Assembly: GCA_023421075.1 (NCBI GenBank)
Contig: JAEZUM010000051.1
Location: forward strand, 186,001-250,000
Direction of reading: 5' to 3'
Source of the DNA: Bacillota bacterium
GTDB lineage: Bacteria; Bacillota; Clostridia; Lachnospirales; Lachnospiraceae
DNA length: 64,000 bases
The translations under genes were made by a program, and so were the position numbers. How positions within the stretch are numbered: position 1 is the stretch's first letter; every line of letters starts with the position of its first letter. The notes under the pieces are model-generated. The model searched no databases. It had not been told where the DNA came from and saw only the letters and a list, made by a program, of their open reading frames with translations. Positions 17,937-26,857 of the stretch are shown here, piece after piece.

Positions 17937-18404
17937 TTAAATCTTAATAGGTTGCCTAGTCACCTTAATACTACCTGTCTCCAGTTCCATTTCGATGGTT
18001 CTGCTGTACCTGCCACCGATCTCCGCTTTCCTAGCCATAAGATTAAGTTCTGCTAAGGTATCGGTAACTGCAATTAAGTTTCTTTTTCCGATATAAAACA
18101 TATCATTTTCATAGATCGAATCCGCTCCACCATACAATCGAATGATTAGATCCGATTTTTTACAGCCATGTTCCGAATAAAGCCGATTAATGAGATAAGG
18201 GATCCCGGTTGTTGCATAATAGCCCGGTCGATATTCTCCATCCTCATCCATCGGTTTTGGAAGAGCCACATGAATCATTCCCCCGAGCTGCTTTGATTTA
18301 TCATATACAGTAACCGCAATACAGGAGGACAGTGCATATGTTTTTATTGTATCTATTTTATTATTTGAGATTACACACTCACCTATTCCTACCACATGTT
18401 CCAT
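17937..18404 (-). CDS. cheD: Chemoreceptor glutamine deamidase CheD
   Basis: 155 aa, full length for CheD. The catalytic triad can be read directly: Cys28 in ALSSCIAV, His45 in GGMIHVALP and Thr22 in IKTYAL, equivalent to Thermotoga CheD Thr21/Cys27/His44. CheD deamidates glutamines of methyl-accepting chemotaxis proteins and interacts with CheC. No chemoreceptor, CheA or CheC gene is nearby, so the gene is an orphan placed next to solute-sensing kinases. It has its own perfect-spacing promoter (18472-18500), and about 280 nt separates it from the next start. Confidence 0.93.
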   Translation of the reverse strand: MEHVVGIGECVISNNKIDTIKTYALSSCIAVTVYDKSKQLGGMIHVALPKPMDEDGEYRPGYYATTGIPYLINRLYSEHGCKKSDLIIRLYGGADSIYENDMFYIGKRNLIAVTDTLAELNLMARKAEIGGRYSRTIEMELETGSIKVTRQPIKI

Positions 18405-18471
18405 TCTCTAACCTCATTTCGCATTTTAGAAGGCTAATAATACCTTTTTCGACAATTTCTCTTAAAATATC

Positions 18472-18500
18472 ATAATATTACTATTGTAAGACATTGTCAA
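18472..18500 (-). promoter_or_regulatory. Sigma-A promoter of cheD
   Basis: Minus strand TTGACA (18500-18495), a 17-nt spacer, TATTAT (18477-18472), about 68 nt upstream of the cheD start. Confidence 0.7.
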
Positions 18501-18521
18501 ACAATAAAAAGATTACGATTC

Positions 18522-18560
18522 AAAAAAGACACTACCACAAAAACAAATGGTAATGTCTTT
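18522..18560 (-). terminator. Rho-independent terminator of the GH127 gene
   Basis: Minus strand AAAGACATTACC (18560-18549) pairs with GGTAGTGTCTTT (18535-18524) with one wobble and runs into a six-T tract. It lies 20 nt after the GH127 stop codon. Confidence 0.8.
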
Positions 18561-18579
18561 ATTCTCATTACTTCCAAAG

Positions 18580-20445
18580 CTACTTTCTATTTATGACCTT
18601 AAAATAAATCTGGAACGGCTCGTAGCCAATATCCCTGATTCTTCTTAATTCGATTGCCGGATTTTGATTTATCGTCTTAAAGAAATATCTCCAGCAGCCC
18701 CATTCACGTTCATTTTCCAGCACGATTTCTGAGGGGATATCATCACTTTCCAGGTATAAGATACGTTCTTCATCACAGATCCCAGCCAGGACCTCCGGTC
18801 CATAGCGGAAGGCACCTATGCTATTATCATCTGGAAGAGGTATAAAGCGGAGTCCTCTAGGAAGTATGACACTCACCTTATCTCCCTTCTTCCATTCACG
18901 AGATATCCTATAAAATTGACTACTATCCGCAGTTTTACCGTGGAGCTCCTCGTTAACGTAAAATATTGCATCGGACACGATCCATTCCGGAACGCGATAG
19001 GCGAGTGTAACTTCTACGGAAGCGGATTGTTTTATAGTAAAGTCATATTTCATATAATCCGGTATTCCTTCATGACAGGCTGTGATTTCATTTACCGTTT
19101 GATATCCTGATGTGTTGGAGGAGGTAATCCCATTTCCACTCATCGTGTCTTGCTTTTGAGAAATTACAATCTCCTCATGATCAATCTGAGTCTCCATCTC
19201 AGAGCATAAATACTGAGCAATATAGATTGTATTCTTATCCTGATAATAGATTCCCCTATTCAAGGATGCATTTGCCTGGACCATCGTTCCATGACAGCAG
19301 AAGAAGCTATCCGTCTCGCCACTCCAATCCTTTTTAAGTCCAGCCTTCATCGGAAGGAAATAAGTAAGAAGGCCTGTCTTAGGATGGTTGTGTTTACTGC
19401 CGGTAAGTGTATATTCCTGATAATATGCCTGTGCCATTATCCCGTTATAAAGATTATATTCCATATACTGAAGATATTCCGGACGACCGGTATGGCGGAA
19501 GAGAAATTCTGCCAGCCGCATCATGTTGTATACCGTACAGTGCTCTTGATTCTTATCACCAAGTCTTGCCTTCATCTTATTCTTCGGCATCCATACTTCA
19601 CCTGAGGTCTGACCACCTGTTGCTAAGCATCCTCTCTCGGTCACAGCGCAGTTCCAATATGCTTTGACAATATCCATCCACACAGCATCACCGGTAACTT
19701 CATAAGCACAGGCACATCCTAGTACCTCCGGAATCGTCGTATTGGCATGCATATTCGTCAGCGGATCTTTTCCCTCAAGAAGTGGTTGAAATAATCTGCT
19801 ACGATAATATCTATCCAGTAGTGTCCTATATTTATCATGCCCTGTAATCTTTAGAAGCTGTGCCCAAATCTCAAGCATACCTCCTGTCTCTACATCAAGA
19901 ATATCATCAAATTCATCTCTCTGATATTCACCACTCCAGTTCAGGAACCAATCTGCGAAATGATCAGCAATATCCAGTGCCTTCTTATTCTCAGCATACA
20001 GATACATATCTACTAATCCCATTAGTATTTTATGAAGCGTATATTGAGGCGCCCATACCGCTTTGCCCTTAGCAATCCAATAAAGGTACTTCTCAGGGAT
20101 CGGTCCTACCCATTGTCCTCCATTGTCCTTCTGGCACTCAGCTAACTCATCGATAATAACATCTGCCTTAGCCTTTATTTCTCTGTCTCCGGTTGCTTCA
20201 TAATGAAATGCCGCAGCAGACAACCAATGTCCCAAAAAGTGTCCGCGTAATTGGCATACCGGAGTCTCCCAGCCCGTATGAGCATCGGAAGGAATTCCAC
20301 GTCCGGTGAATCTACCTGCCTCCAGCTTATAGTTAATCAGCAGATTATCATTGGTCAGCTTCATTAAATAATCTCTGTTTGCTTGTGCTCTGCGACTTAA
20401 TTCTTCGGAGAGTATTTTTACCTTATATCCCTTTAATTCTTCCAT
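18580..20445 (-). CDS. GH127 beta-L-arabinofuranosidase family protein
   Basis: 621 aa, no signal peptide, so it acts on imported oligosaccharides. The whole protein resembles the DUF1680/GH127 family (TPVCQLRGHFLGHWLSAAAF near the start). The zinc/catalytic residues are visible: Glu301 and Cys303 in NQEHCTVYN, and Cys383-Cys384 in FFCCHGTM. These correspond to Glu338, Cys340, Cys417 and Cys418 of HypBA1, where a zinc-bound cysteine is the nucleophile. The likely reaction is release of terminal beta-L-arabinofuranose, although related GH127/146 enzymes vary in linkage. A divergent AraC-type regulator gene lies about 265 bp away and probably controls it. Confidence 0.88.
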   Translation of the reverse strand: MEELKGYKVKILSEELSRRAQANRDYLMKLTNDNLLINYKLEAGRFTGRGIPSDAHTGWETPVCQLRGHFLGHWLSAAAFHYEATGDREIKAKADVIIDELAECQKDNGGQWVGPIPEKYLYWIAKGKAVWAPQYTLHKILMGLVDMYLYAENKKALDIADHFADWFLNWSGEYQRDEFDDILDVETGGMLEIWAQLLKITGHDKYRTLLDRYYRSRLFQPLLEGKDPLTNMHANTTIPEVLGCACAYEVTGDAVWMDIVKAYWNCAVTERGCLATGGQTSGEVWMPKNKMKARLGDKNQEHCTVYNMMRLAEFLFRHTGRPEYLQYMEYNLYNGIMAQAYYQEYTLTGSKHNHPKTGLLTYFLPMKAGLKKDWSGETDSFFCCHGTMVQANASLNRGIYYQDKNTIYIAQYLCSEMETQIDHEEIVISQKQDTMSGNGITSSNTSGYQTVNEITACHEGIPDYMKYDFTIKQSASVEVTLAYRVPEWIVSDAIFYVNEELHGKTADSSQFYRISREWKKGDKVSVILPRGLRFIPLPDDNSIGAFRYGPEVLAGICDEERILYLESDDIPSEIVLENEREWGCWRYFFKTINQNPAIELRRIRDIGYEPFQIYFKVINRK

Positions 20446-20537
20446 GCTTAATCACTCCTATACCAAATTTGATTTTTCTATTACTTCCTTACAAAAAAAT
20501 ACGTATTGATGATCGTCAGCTCCGATCGCATCTATAC

Positions 20538-20594
20538 AAGCATGCATGCTTTGCAGTGTTATTCTCGCATTATGCTTACTACGCTTTTATTATA
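20538..20594. promoter_or_regulatory. Divergent control region of GH127/AraC pair with 14-bp palindrome
   Basis: The ~265-bp divergent gap holds a perfect palindrome AAGCATGCATGCTT (20538-20551). On the minus strand there is an extended -10, TGCTATAAT (TATAAT at 20594-20589), lacking a clear -35, as expected for an activator-dependent promoter. The assignment is tentative. Confidence 0.4.
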
Positions 20595-20710
20595 GCAAAT
20601 GCACCTCTAAACCGGAATATTAAAAGGTATGTATTGGTATGAAAAAGTCATATAAATCACTTGCGTTCCCTTTCATTTTATTATATAACTAGAATATGGA
20701 GGTAACTATC

Positions 20711-21565
20711 ATGGTGTTTTTTGATTTTAAAACTGATAAAGAGATTTCTTTTCGATGGTGTGGAAAATTCCAGTCGCCTTCACCCGATTGGATGCATTTG
20801 ACCAGACGTTTAATTGATTTTGAATTGATGGTGGTAACTAGCGGTGTTCTATATATTGCTACCAACGAAAAGGAATATATTGTCCGTAAAGGAGAGTATC
20901 TGCTAATGAAACCCACTGACCTTCAATTCGGTCACCAGGCTTCTGATTGTTCCTTCTACTGGCTTCACTTTACTTATAATTTCAATCGAAATGATCCGGA
21001 TATAATGAATACCTATAATGAGGAGCTTCTATCGGATCATAGTCACCTGATCCTTATGGATACCGGTCCGCTCCCTTCCCCTGAGCGAATCATTATTCTT
21101 ATGAAGCAGCTTCAGGATTCCTCCAGACGATATGGGGATACGAGTTTAAACCAATATTTGACCTCCGCTGTTCTGGCTGAGCTTTCCAACCAAAACAAGC
21201 TTTATTATGAACATGGAGAGATGAATCTACAGCAGCAGCTGTATCATGATATCTGCGATTATATTGCTCTTCACATCAGTGAAAACACCAAGGTCAGTGA
21301 TCTGGCCACCTATTTTGGATATAATAAAAAATACCTTCCTGCTTTCTTTCGAAGGCATTCCGGTATCAATATAAAACAATATATTCTGTTGACGAAAATG
21401 GAATTTGCAAAAGCAGAGCTGACCGATACAAATCACAGCATATCACAGGTTGCTTACAACATCGGCTTCCATGATGTCCATAATTTTAGCATCGCCTTCA
21501 AGAAAATAACCGGATTATCACCAAGTGATTACCGCAACAGCTATTGTAGAAGAATCCTAAACTGA
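20711..21565 (+). CDS. AraC-family transcriptional regulator
   Basis: About 284 aa. An N-terminal cupin-like sensor region (~20-100; GVLYIATNEKEYIVRKGEY, then LLMKPTDLQFG) precedes a C-terminal AraC double helix-turn-helix (TKVSDLATYFGYNKKYLPAFF, broken here from a longer stretch, and ISQVAYNIGFHDVHNFSIAFK). I chose ATG 20711 because GGAGG lies 8 nt upstream; an ATG at 20696 overlaps that site. Proteins of this layout sense a sugar directly and activate neighbouring glycosidase genes. Its divergent position makes the GH127 enzyme the obvious target. No terminator was recognised in the ~160 bp after it. Confidence 0.88.
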   Translation: MVFFDFKTDKEISFRWCGKFQSPSPDWMHLTRRLIDFELMVVTSGVLYIATNEKEYIVRKGEYLLMKPTDLQFGHQASDCSFYWLHFTYNFNRNDPDIMNTYNEELLSDHSHLILMDTGPLPSPERIIILMKQLQDSSRRYGDTSLNQYLTSAVLAELSNQNKLYYEHGEMNLQQQLYHDICDYIALHISENTKVSDLATYFGYNKKYLPAFFRRHSGINIKQYILLTKMEFAKAELTDTNHSISQVAYNIGFHDVHNFSIAFKKITGLSPSDYRNSYCRRILN

Positions 21566-21724
21566 TATACACAGAAACCTTAGTAACCGTTAAATACAGA
21601 ATACTGATCATTAATTCTAGTTTGCTCCATTCGAGCCAGTACTTGCGTCTTAAGCGCCTCATCCTGACTTCTTTCTATTCACCGAGGATTAATATTTCAT
21701 ACTTTCGAAGAGGAAGATACGGTA

Positions 21725-22426
21725 TTAATACCCTATAAAGGTATCCGTCTTGATATTTTTCTTCTTTATGCCCATTTCAATTAACATCTTTTTGATAGAG
21801 TTTGTCATGTGTTTCGATCCTGCTACGAAATAATCGGTGTTATCACTCTGAGAAACCATCTGTTTTATCCTGTTTTCAAATGCTTGCTTGTCTGTAAAGA
21901 ACTCTGTGGAGATTTTTTCATTCTCCATTGCCTTAAATTCTTCACCAAAAAGGAATGAATCACTGCTATTCATGTAGAGAAGTTTAATTCTGCCATTGAA
22001 TTCCTGTTTACCAATCTCTATTTCCCTCATCATTGACCTGAACGGAGTTATACCGATCCCTCCGGCTATGAAGCAATTTGTTCGGGCTTGTTGCATAGTA
22101 AACGGTCCCATTGGTCCTCTTAGATGCATCTTCATTGTAGGCTTAAGCTCAAGCAATGCTTTCTTATAATCACTTGGATTCTCTCCGATTTTTGTTGTTA
22201 TAGCAATTTTATTTTCTAATGGGCAGGATGAAATACTAAAAAGTCTCATTGCTTTATGAATCTTTTTATGCGTTATAAAGAACATTGCATGTTTACCTGC
22301 ACGCCACTCAAATGGCTTTGCGGCTTCAAATATAAATGTATAAACGTCTTCGTCCTCTTTTTTCATTTCTTTAAATACAATCTCTTTCGGTGTTAATACT
22401 TCTTTCATTTCATGAAAAATACTCAT
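21725..22426 (-). CDS. Ferredoxin-NADP reductase-like flavoprotein
   Basis: 233 aa, the size of a bare FNR module. An FAD-binding beta barrel (EWRAGKHAMFFI, MRLFSISS) is followed by an NAD(P)-binding Rossmann half (CFIAGGIGITPFRSMMREI and DYFVAGSKHMTNSIKKML). There is no 2Fe-2S or ferredoxin domain, so it needs a separate electron partner, possibly the flavodoxin whose remnant lies at 23152-23331. It follows the MarR gene by 66 nt with a strong AGGAGG site, so the two are probably cotranscribed and MarR-regulated. The exact redox partner and physiological role are unknown. Confidence 0.82.
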   Translation of the reverse strand: MSIFHEMKEVLTPKEIVFKEMKKEDEDVYTFIFEAAKPFEWRAGKHAMFFITHKKIHKAMRLFSISSCPLENKIAITTKIGENPSDYKKALLELKPTMKMHLRGPMGPFTMQQARTNCFIAGGIGITPFRSMMREIEIGKQEFNGRIKLLYMNSSDSFLFGEEFKAMENEKISTEFFTDKQAFENRIKQMVSQSDNTDYFVAGSKHMTNSIKKMLIEMGIKKKNIKTDTFIGY

Positions 22427-22492
22427 CTCACACCTCCTATTTCATTATTAGACAAGTTTATAACCCTGTCCTAAGTGCTTTATTTATAAATT

Positions 22493-22921
22493 TTAGTGCT
22501 TTTTTTCTTCCAGTAATACGTAATTACATTGTTCAAGCAGTTTAATTAATCTACGAAAATCATTAACTCCAAGTTTATTCCTTAACAGTTCCATTGTCTT
22601 TATATACTCTGAATAGGTAACCTCTACTAATTCTTTTGCTTTTTCGGTCGGTTCGAGAGTAAAGCTACGCTTATCGTCTAATGACGGCTTTTTCTCAATA
22701 TATCCTTGCTTCAATAAGTTGGAAACCATTGAAGTAATCATGGGCTTTTTGACTTTAAAAAAATCTGCAGCAATAACTGGAGTAATTGGCTTGTCATTTT
22801 TGCAAATCAATATAAGTAAACCCATATCACTTGAACGTATCGGTAAATCCTTTTTCATATTAATGTTAAGTCGGCAGAACATAGAGACAGTTTCTGCTCC
22901 TTTATTTAGTTCTTCACTCAT
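22493..22921 (-). CDS. MarR-family transcriptional regulator
   Basis: 142 aa. A winged helix spans ~40-105: ITPVIAADFFKVKKPMITSM (recognition helix region), then NLLKQGYIEKKPSLDDKRSFTL, whose DDKR wing is typical of MarR. Flanking helices would form the dimer. GAGG lies 6 nt before the ATG. The promoter directly upstream contains a perfect inverted repeat around the -10 box, so autorepression is very likely. The co-transcribed FNR-like gene suggests a redox or xenobiotic stress response; the ligand is unknown. Confidence 0.88.
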   Translation of the reverse strand: MSEELNKGAETVSMFCRLNINMKKDLPIRSSDMGLLILICKNDKPITPVIAADFFKVKKPMITSMVSNLLKQGYIEKKPSLDDKRSFTLEPTEKAKELVEVTYSEYIKTMELLRNKLGVNDFRRLIKLLEQCNYVLLEEKKH

Positions 22922-22946
22922 GCATTACCTCAAAATATAGTTAATT

Positions 22947-22986
22947 GGATTAACCATATTATAGTTAATCCCATTATCTTTGTCAA
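22947..22986 (-). promoter_or_regulatory. Consensus promoter with MarR operator
   Basis: Minus strand TTGACA (22986-22981), a 17-nt spacer and TATAAT (22963-22958): both hexamers are perfect. An inverted repeat GGATTAAC (22947-22954) / GTTAATCC (22964-22971) with a 9-bp centre brackets the -10 box. A bound dimer would block RNA polymerase, so this is the expected autoregulatory MarR site. Confidence 0.85.
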
Positions 22987-23151
22987 TAAAAAAGACGTGT
23001 GAGACAGACAAGATTGATACCTACATTATCGCTAAACTCTTAAGATGCAGTACACCAGCCTTCTTAAGGTTACCCTTTTTACCATCGATGAAAAAATGAA
23101 AATTCCTGCTATTATATACTTGATTTTTCATAGTTGGTCTTCTTTTCTACT

Positions 23152-23331
23152 CTAATGTGTTGTAATTCCAACAATAAACTTTTCTGCTTTCTTAAAATCT
23201 TTTTTGTTCGGATGTCCTTGGGAAAGCTTACCTATTAGATCACAATGAATTGTATCAGCAAATTGCCGCGCTATTCTATCCGCGTTACCATTATAATCGG
23301 AACAATAAATAATCAATACCTTATCTCTTAT
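23152..23331 (-). pseudogene. Flavodoxin-family N-terminal remnant
   Basis: A 59-codon open stretch reads IRDKVLIIYCSDYNGNADRI, then ARQFADTIHCDL, ending ITTH-stop. It resembles the first beta strand and FMN phosphate loop of flavodoxins (IxYxSxxGNT-KIA). The codon after the GAGG ribosome binding site is ATA rather than ATG, and the frame stops after ~60 residues where flavodoxins have ~140. I read it as a decayed or truncated gene. It lies upstream of the MarR-FNR pair, which would suit an electron-transfer partner. It could instead be a short expressed protein from a rare start. Confidence 0.55.
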
Positions 23332-23473
23332 TAATCCTCACCCATCTTAATATTTCAGATGCAGACAGAATAACAAACGATACTCCAATGTTATTTAATA
23401 AACTAGTACAAACATTTATTGTAGTCTGAAGTCAAGTACTTACTAATTATATGCACAATTTTATGAGCAACAT

Positions 23474-23525
23474 AAAAAACCTCTCATCTGCTCCTTATAT
23501 CCTAAGGAAACAAATGAGAGTTTTT
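23474..23525. terminator. Bidirectional terminator after the nucleoside operon
   Basis: CTCTCAT (23481-23487) pairs with ATGAGAG (23514-23520), with an inner TCCTTA/TAAGGA stem. A-run before and T-run after give a U-tract on both strands. It lies ~55 nt after the last gene of the minus-strand operon. Confidence 0.75.
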
Positions 23526-23578
23526 CAGAGCTATGTGAAACTAGTGTTATCCTGTTTTCGAAGAGAAGACTATTAGAA

Positions 23579-24964
23579 TTAGAAATATCCCTTAAATTCA
23601 TCTCTGATTACTCTTGTACATATCTCTTCTCCTTGTCTTGCGAGCTTTTGCTCATCAACACCAGTCAAGTGTCCTGCTTCGTATACCACTTTTCCGTTGA
23701 TGATTGTCATCCAGACATTTCCGGTTACTCCAAGACCCGCCAGTATATTTTTGGGATCATGCAACGCACCGGTCAGTTCCAGGACACTGGTATCAATCAT
23801 AAATAAGTCCGCGGCCTTACCAACCTCCAGTGAGCCGATATCCTTCCGTCCCAAGGTGTTTGCTCCGTTAATAGTCGCAACCTTGAGCATATCATATGGT
23901 GAGACACAACCTCCGCGACTTTTACTGTGATAAGCTTGCATAAGGTATGCCATACGCAAGGAATCTAACATATTAGATCCGTCATTGGTTGCAGAACCAT
24001 CCACACCGAGACTGACCAATACTCCTTTCTTCTGTAAGCCCTTGATATCAAGGATCGGAAAACCACCAAGTATTGCGGGGGCAGGACAATGAGATATTCC
24101 TGTACCGGTCTTGGCCATGAACTGATATTCCTCCTGGTCAATCTCCCATCCATGAGCGATCCATACATCGGAGCCGACAAAACCGATATCCCTGCACCAT
24201 TCAAGACTGGTTTTACCATAACGTTGCTTAATAATGCTTCTGTCACCTTCATATAGATGTGTGTGAAGATGAACCCCTTTGTCTCTTGCCAGGGCAACCG
24301 ACTCGGTAAAGGTATCCTGATAACTGTTGATCGGCTGACAGGGAGCTACAACTATCTGTCTCATGGAGAATGGCTTCGGATCGTGATATAACATGATGAT
24401 CCGTTCGCAATCTTTTATAAACTCATCGGTCGTTTCCAGCATTCCGTCCGGTATGGTACTTCCTTCTGATCTTGGAAGAGTATTGGTTCCTCTTCCTGCA
24501 TGATAACGAATACCAAGCAACTCTGCCGCCTCCATCTGACGATCCACAAGGTTCTTGCCCGATACCTTGGTATAACAATACTGATGATCAAAGGCGCAGG
24601 TACATCCATGTTTTACCAGATCCGCCATTGCGGTCAGGGAGGAATAATAGATTACTTCTTCGTTGATCTTCTGAAAAATAGGATATATTTTATCCAGCCA
24701 ATCTACCACAAGCATGTTGGGATAATCAATGGAAATCATGTTTCTGACAAAGGTTTGAAAAAAATGATGATGCGTATTGATCAATCCGGGATAAATGAAT
24801 TTATCTTTTGCATGAATGACAGTATGTACCTCTGCTTCTATGCCTTTCCCGATCTGTATGATGGAAGGGCCTTCAATCAGCATATCTGCATCATAATATA
24901 CCTGATCAGATCCATCGCAGGTTACTATGGCTTTCGCATTTTTTATAAGAATCCTATCGTTCAT
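23579..24964 (-). CDS. Amidohydrolase of the 8-oxoguanine deaminase/TrzN-AtzA group, divergent
   Basis: 461 aa metal-dependent amidohydrolase. The motifs in order are PGLINTHHHFFQTF, HLHTHLYEGD, IAHGWEID, HCPAP and GVDGSATNDGSNMLD. The overall plan matches 8-oxoguanine and related purine/triazine deaminases. Several family signatures differ from its paralogue at 26858-28213: RGTNTLPRSEG for RGSMSLSKKDG, APCQPIN for APCSPFS and HLYEGD for HLAETK. It probably therefore deaminates a different purine or pyrimidine base. It is the last gene of the nucleoside operon, 16 nt after the nucleoside hydrolase, and is followed by a terminator. Confidence 0.85.
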   Translation of the reverse strand: MNDRILIKNAKAIVTCDGSDQVYYDADMLIEGPSIIQIGKGIEAEVHTVIHAKDKFIYPGLINTHHHFFQTFVRNMISIDYPNMLVVDWLDKIYPIFQKINEEVIYYSSLTAMADLVKHGCTCAFDHQYCYTKVSGKNLVDRQMEAAELLGIRYHAGRGTNTLPRSEGSTIPDGMLETTDEFIKDCERIIMLYHDPKPFSMRQIVVAPCQPINSYQDTFTESVALARDKGVHLHTHLYEGDRSIIKQRYGKTSLEWCRDIGFVGSDVWIAHGWEIDQEEYQFMAKTGTGISHCPAPAILGGFPILDIKGLQKKGVLVSLGVDGSATNDGSNMLDSLRMAYLMQAYHSKSRGGCVSPYDMLKVATINGANTLGRKDIGSLEVGKAADLFMIDTSVLELTGALHDPKNILAGLGVTGNVWMTIINGKVVYEAGHLTGVDEQKLARQGEEICTRVIRDEFKGYF

Positions 24965-24980
24965 ATAAACCTCCGATTGA

Positions 24981-25928
24981 TTACTGCATTACTGATAAAA
25001 TTCTTCGAACAGCACTGTCCGAATCTACTTTCGAACAGAACAGAATTTCTTCATGTGTGTAATCTGATACAAAACGTTCGTCAGTTTTTATCATACCTCG
25101 AAATTCCTCCTGTTCATGCTCTACTCGCGCACGGATGAAGCGGTACTCACCCAAGGAAGGATTCTCTGCCAATATCATGGCAAGAGGATCATGTACAACA
25201 CACCGGTCTACACACCCCATGGTGTCATAGTAGAATTTGAAATAAACCTTTAGTGCTGATTGCATATAATTCACTATTGGCAGATTATCCTTTGAACAAT
25301 ACTTCTCGAGCAGCTTCAGATCTTCTCCTGTAATAAATGTCTCGGTCGTAACATCCAGTCCTACTAACATCATGTGAAAGCCTGCCTTTACCACCATATC
25401 AGAGGCTAAAGCATCTCCATAAATATTAGCTTCGGCATAGGCAGATATATTACCGGACTTTTGTAAGCAGCCGCCCATTGCAACTACACTTTTTACTTTA
25501 TAAGGAAGTCTTGGGTCCTTCATTAGTGCTTTTGCCAGATTGGTCAGTCTTCCCAATGTAACAATAATCAGATCTCCGTTCAGTTCCTCCGCTTTACGAA
25601 GGATGAAATCCCAAGCCGGCTCTTCTAATACGCTCTGATCTGAGGGAGGTAATACAACGTTCCCAATTCCGTTGTCACCATGGATGTGAACTGGAGGTTC
25701 CTCGATTTCTCCGCTTAAGGGCTGCTCCGCTCCGATGGCAACGGGTACCTCATAGCCGGGGTCAGCAAGCTTAATCAAACGCAAAGAATTCTCGGCAGCC
25801 TGCTTAGCAGATGTGTTACCGAAGCCTGTTGTAATTCCTTCCACATGAATATTCTTATTTTTTAGTGCATATAGGATTGCAATCGAATCATCAATTCCAG
25901 TATCACAATCGATTAAAATATGTCTCAT
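24981..25928 (-). CDS. Inosine-uridine-preferring nucleoside hydrolase family protein
   Basis: About 315 aa from ATG 25928 (MRHILIDCDTGIDDSIAILY). The DCDTGIDD calcium/ribose-binding signature opens the protein, and VVHDPLAMI lies near residue 240, as in IunH/RihA enzymes. It hydrolyses ribonucleosides to free base plus ribose. The start is one base after the ribokinase stop codon and uses a GAGAGGA site inside that gene's end, so the two are translationally coupled. Ribose released here is the natural substrate of that kinase. Confidence 0.88.
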   Translation of the reverse strand: MRHILIDCDTGIDDSIAILYALKNKNIHVEGITTGFGNTSAKQAAENSLRLIKLADPGYEVPVAIGAEQPLSGEIEEPPVHIHGDNGIGNVVLPPSDQSVLEEPAWDFILRKAEELNGDLIIVTLGRLTNLAKALMKDPRLPYKVKSVVAMGGCLQKSGNISAYAEANIYGDALASDMVVKAGFHMMLVGLDVTTETFITGEDLKLLEKYCSKDNLPIVNYMQSALKVYFKFYYDTMGCVDRCVVHDPLAMILAENPSLGEYRFIRARVEHEQEEFRGMIKTDERFVSDYTHEEILFCSKVDSDSAVRRILSVMQ

Positions 25929-25929
25929 A

Positions 25930-26832
25930 TTAATCCTCTCTTTCGAAAAAAAATAAACCAACCTCTTCCTTCGTCGGGATGGAAACTCCTGCTCCCTCCC
26001 GGGTCACTGCGATCGCAGAGGCTTTTGCTGCCTGATCTAACGCTTTCCTAGTCGGTTCACCAACTATAATTGCGCCAATAAAGAAGCCTGTAAAGGTATC
26101 ACCTGCGGCAGTGGTATCCACTGCTTTTACTTTATATATCGATTGATGCAATAAAACTTCGTTATCTTTATATATGGATCCTTTTTCTCCGAGTGTCAGT
26201 ATAATTTTTGCTTTCGGGTACACTTCACCAAGCTTTTCGATCAGATTATCATTTACTTTCGTACAGCCGCTGAGCTCCATACCCTCAACCTCGTTCAGAA
26301 TAAAATAATCCACCAGATGCAAGGGGTATGTTGCTATTTTACTGTTCATCGGAGACGGATTGAAAACGATCTTCATTCCCTTTTCATGAGCCTTGTTCAT
26401 TATATAACCGATTTCACTGATTTCATTTTGAAGTATCAGATAATCATCCTTGTCAAAATGTACTAAGGTTTCCTCTATCTCCTGCCTGGTTATACTTTGA
26501 TTGGCTCCTCCGTATAACAGAATGCAATTATCGCCACTGGCTGCTTTTTGAATAATTGCATGACCGCTGGAGCCCGACTTCTTCTTTACGTAGTCCGTAT
26601 TTACTCCGGATTGATTCAACATTTCAAGTAACATCTCGGAATCATTCTCACCGACAGCACCAGCATGCCAGACTTCGGCACCGCTTTTTTGTAAGGCAAT
26701 GGATTGATTCAGACCTTTGCCACCGCAAAACAGCTCCAGTTTCTGAGAGTCTAAAGTCTCGCCGGCTCTTACAAAATGGTCAACATAATATACATAATCG
26801 ATATTTAAAGAACCATAGTTTAATACTTTCAT
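25930..26832 (-). CDS. PfkB-family carbohydrate kinase, ribokinase-like
   Basis: 300 aa. It has N-terminal YGSLNIDYVYYVDHFVRAGE, the sugar-binding signature CGGKGLNQSIALQKSGAEV, and the C-terminal ATP/anion-hole motif VDTTAAGDTFTGFF with the catalytic Asp. Relatives phosphorylate ribose or nucleosides. Next to a nucleoside hydrolase and a phosphorylase, ribose to ribose-5-phosphate is the most economical assignment; a nucleoside kinase cannot be excluded. It is 25 nt after the deaminase gene in the same operon. Confidence 0.85.
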   Translation of the reverse strand: MKVLNYGSLNIDYVYYVDHFVRAGETLDSQKLELFCGGKGLNQSIALQKSGAEVWHAGAVGENDSEMLLEMLNQSGVNTDYVKKKSGSSGHAIIQKAASGDNCILLYGGANQSITRQEIEETLVHFDKDDYLILQNEISEIGYIMNKAHEKGMKIVFNPSPMNSKIATYPLHLVDYFILNEVEGMELSGCTKVNDNLIEKLGEVYPKAKIILTLGEKGSIYKDNEVLLHQSIYKVKAVDTTAAGDTFTGFFIGAIIVGEPTRKALDQAAKASAIAVTREGAGVSIPTKEEVGLFFFERED

Positions 26833-26857
26833 ACTCTACACTCCTTTGGGCGTTCTG

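Noticed and set aside
23021..23131. 36-codon ATG frame on the minus strand between MarR and the flavodoxin remnant
   Set aside because: Weak ribosome binding site, no recognisable domain, and it overlaps the region just upstream of the MarR promoter; nothing beyond openness supports it.
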